Positions 52,534-53,685 of a DNA stretch of 53,685 nt are shown here, piece after piece. The DNA is from Tistrella bauzanensis (GTDB lineage: Bacteria; Pseudomonadota; Alphaproteobacteria; Tistrellales; Tistrellaceae). How positions within the stretch are numbered: the first letter of the stretch is position 1; each line of letters opens with the position of its first letter. The DNA is taken from NCBI RefSeq assembly GCF_014636235.1, contig NZ_BMDZ01000038.1, positions 1 to 53,685 on the forward strand, written 5' to 3'. The position numbers and the translations under genes are program-made. The notes below the pieces were generated by a model. It saw nothing but the letters and a program-made list of their open reading frames with translations, did no database searches and was not told the DNA's origin.

Positions 52534-53558
52534 ACGATTTCCGCAGCATCCCTGATGACGTTAATGCACATGTCTATGTCTGCACAGGGTTTGAATCGCT
52601 CAAGGCAACCGCCATCCTCTTGCCTATGCGTCGACCTGGGACCCCTGCCTATGTCATGTGGTTCGGTGGGGGTGAGCCGAGATATCTTCCGGTCGCCGAA
52701 GGGGTGCATGTCGAGTGTTTTCCGGGACGAGACCAGGCGTCGTATAGCGCGGGTCTGCGACAGTTTCGCGATTTCTTGCGACGCCATCCTCTCGTTCAGC
52801 GAAACTGCGCGGTATTTGTACCCCACGTCATGCATTTCGCCGCCAGTTTCTTCCTACCTCGCAGAAGGCATGCCTGGCTCGCATTGCTGCCCGATGGAAT
52901 GATCAACTATGCGGCCCGACGGCCGGCGGCGGCCGAGACACTGAAGAATCTGGCGAAGACGTTCGTCGGATTGCGCTACGGCGTGCCCTACCGGCCGTAT
53001 CTATACCTCAATCACATCACGGCCTTCGAGCGTGTCCCGTATGATGCCACCTTCACATTCAGTGAGAAGGGCCTCGTCACTCGTGCTGGCGCCGTTGTTG
53101 TTCTTGATGCCATATCCGCCGATCCGGCGCCGGCGGGCGATCCTCGACGCATCGTCTTTCTCGATCAGGAAGTATCTGAATTGCTGGGGGGGAATGCGGA
53201 ACGCAGATTGCGGGACCATGCCATGGCGTATCTTCGTCGACAGGCGCCGCAGACCGTGTTCTATAAACCTCATCCCAAGGGCTTGTCGCGCGTGGCAATG
53301 GTTTCTTCGGCGCTGGGATTCGATGTTCAGGAGTTGCCGCGAACGATGCCCATTGAAGATCTGGTTGGCAGCCTGGATGCCGGTGAGTTCGTGTCATTCT
53401 ATAGTACTGCGCTGGTCAGTTTGAAGCGGACAACGTCGGCAAAGGTGACGGCGGTCCTGCCATCGGCTGTGGAGCCTGGGGCCGCGGCATTCTTTGCTGA
53501 CGTGGAAGCATCATTCCGTGCGCAGGGCGTGAATATCGCCGACCTTCAAAATGCTTGA
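52530..53558 (+). CDS. Sialyltransferase-like glycosyltransferase (GT38/GT52 polysialyltransferase-type motifs)
   Basis: The 342-residue protein starts at GTG 52530, coupled to the flippase gene. Three short motifs typical of bacterial sialyltransferases are visible in order: a D/E-D/E-G-type LLPDGMINY at 119-127, an HP motif YKPHPKG at 245-251 and an S/T-type SFYSTALVSLK at 289-299. Overall similarity to polysialyltransferases is low outside these motifs. Given the NeuA/NeuB pair upstream, transfer of a CMP-nonulosonic acid to the polymer is the best guess, but the motifs can also occur in relatives with other donors. The 3' end is intact and stops 49 bp before the right terminal repeat. Confidence 0.68.
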   Translation: MNDFRSIPDDVNAHVYVCTGFESLKATAILLPMRRPGTPAYVMWFGGGEPRYLPVAEGVHVECFPGRDQASYSAGLRQFRDFLRRHPLVQRNCAVFVPHVMHFAASFFLPRRRHAWLALLPDGMINYAARRPAAAETLKNLAKTFVGLRYGVPYRPYLYLNHITAFERVPYDATFTFSEKGLVTRAGAVVVLDAISADPAPAGDPRRIVFLDQEVSELLGGNAERRLRDHAMAYLRRQAPQTVFYKPHPKGLSRVAMVSSALGFDVQELPRTMPIEDLVGSLDAGEFVSFYSTALVSLKRTTSAKVTAVLPSAVEPGAAAFFADVEASFRAQGVNIADLQNA

Positions 53559-53607
53559 GCGGGAGGGCATGTTCTGCAGCGGCACATTCATGCCTCTCCG
53601 CCATATA

Positions 53608-53685
53608 GGGGATGTCCCGCCCGATGTTGAAAAGGGCTCGGCGGACGTCGCTGGTTGATGAGGCTATGCAGCCTCGCAGACGGGG
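53608..53685. repeat. Right copy of 78-bp terminal inverted repeat
   Basis: This is the perfect reverse complement of 1-78, oriented so that both copies point out of the window, as the ends of two oppositely placed copies of one element would. The base before it (tata at 53604-53607) differs from that bordering the left copy. A target duplication cannot be read because each element has only one end in view. Confidence 0.85.

Noticed and set aside
1-53685. tRNA, rRNA, CRISPR array, riboswitch or integrase/attachment site
   Set aside because: Reading the intergenic gaps on both strands showed no tRNA cloverleaf pattern, repeat-spacer array or recognisable riboswitch, and no integrase gene.

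Overview
The window reads as chromosomal DNA of a GC-rich alphaproteobacterium. Codon use is strongly G/C-ended, intergenic spaces are short, and the gene families are typical of Rhodospirillales; a Tistrella-like organism would fit, but nothing here proves the genus. No rRNA, tRNA or CRISPR was seen. The two ends are a perfect 78-bp inverted repeat (1-78 and 53608-53685). The left copy cuts a methyltransferase gene after codon 63, so the window is probably bounded by two oppositely oriented copies of one mobile element.

Layout. (a) 0-13.6 kb is mostly housekeeping and accessory metabolism: the truncated methyltransferase, a protein with two tandem NHLP/nitrile-hydratase-like leader domains, a CPA1 cation/proton antiporter with a cyclic-nucleotide-binding domain, a cytosine-deaminase-type amidohydrolase with a BMP-type nucleoside ABC importer (minus strand), two alpha/beta hydrolases, a PaiB-type flavoprotein and a DedA membrane protein. 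(b) 13.6-18.2 kb carries ADP-heptose synthesis (hldE, gmhA, hldD; no gmhB) with a cupin and a DsbA-fold isomerase between. (c) 18.4-19.6 kb carries a YjbE-like acidic exported peptide and a YjbF lipoprotein. (d) 19.8-25.8 kb is sulfate activation (cysD, cysNC) facing a sulfate importer (binding protein, CysT, CysW) that lacks its ATPase gene. (e) 26-53.6 kb is a large exopolysaccharide/capsule locus.

The polysaccharide locus contains nucleotide-sugar genes for dTDP-, UDP-, CDP-, GDP- and probably CMP-activated sugars: RmlB, an RmlD-like reductase, UDP-xylose synthase, UDP-glucuronate 4-epimerase-like, a UDP-sugar dehydrogenase, RfbF/RfbG with an epimerase and a reductase, ManC, and a NeuB/NeuA-type pair. 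It also has an initiating sugar-phosphate transferase, a GT2 glycosyltransferase, a C-terminal glycosyltransferase with bacterial sialyltransferase motifs, Wzz-, Wzy- and Wzx-like membrane proteins, an O-antigen-ligase-like protein, and an outer-membrane export pair (SLBB and YjbH proteins). I infer a Wzx/Wzy-type polymer containing a nonulosonic acid and probably a CDP-linked 6-deoxyhexose.

Most unusual: the 750-residue CBS-NeuB-SAF-TIM-barrel fusion beside a sialyltransferase-like gene; the orphan tandem-NHLP protein; a 13-bp AT-rich motif shared by the two divergent sulfate operons; and the mobile-element-like ends that enclose the block.
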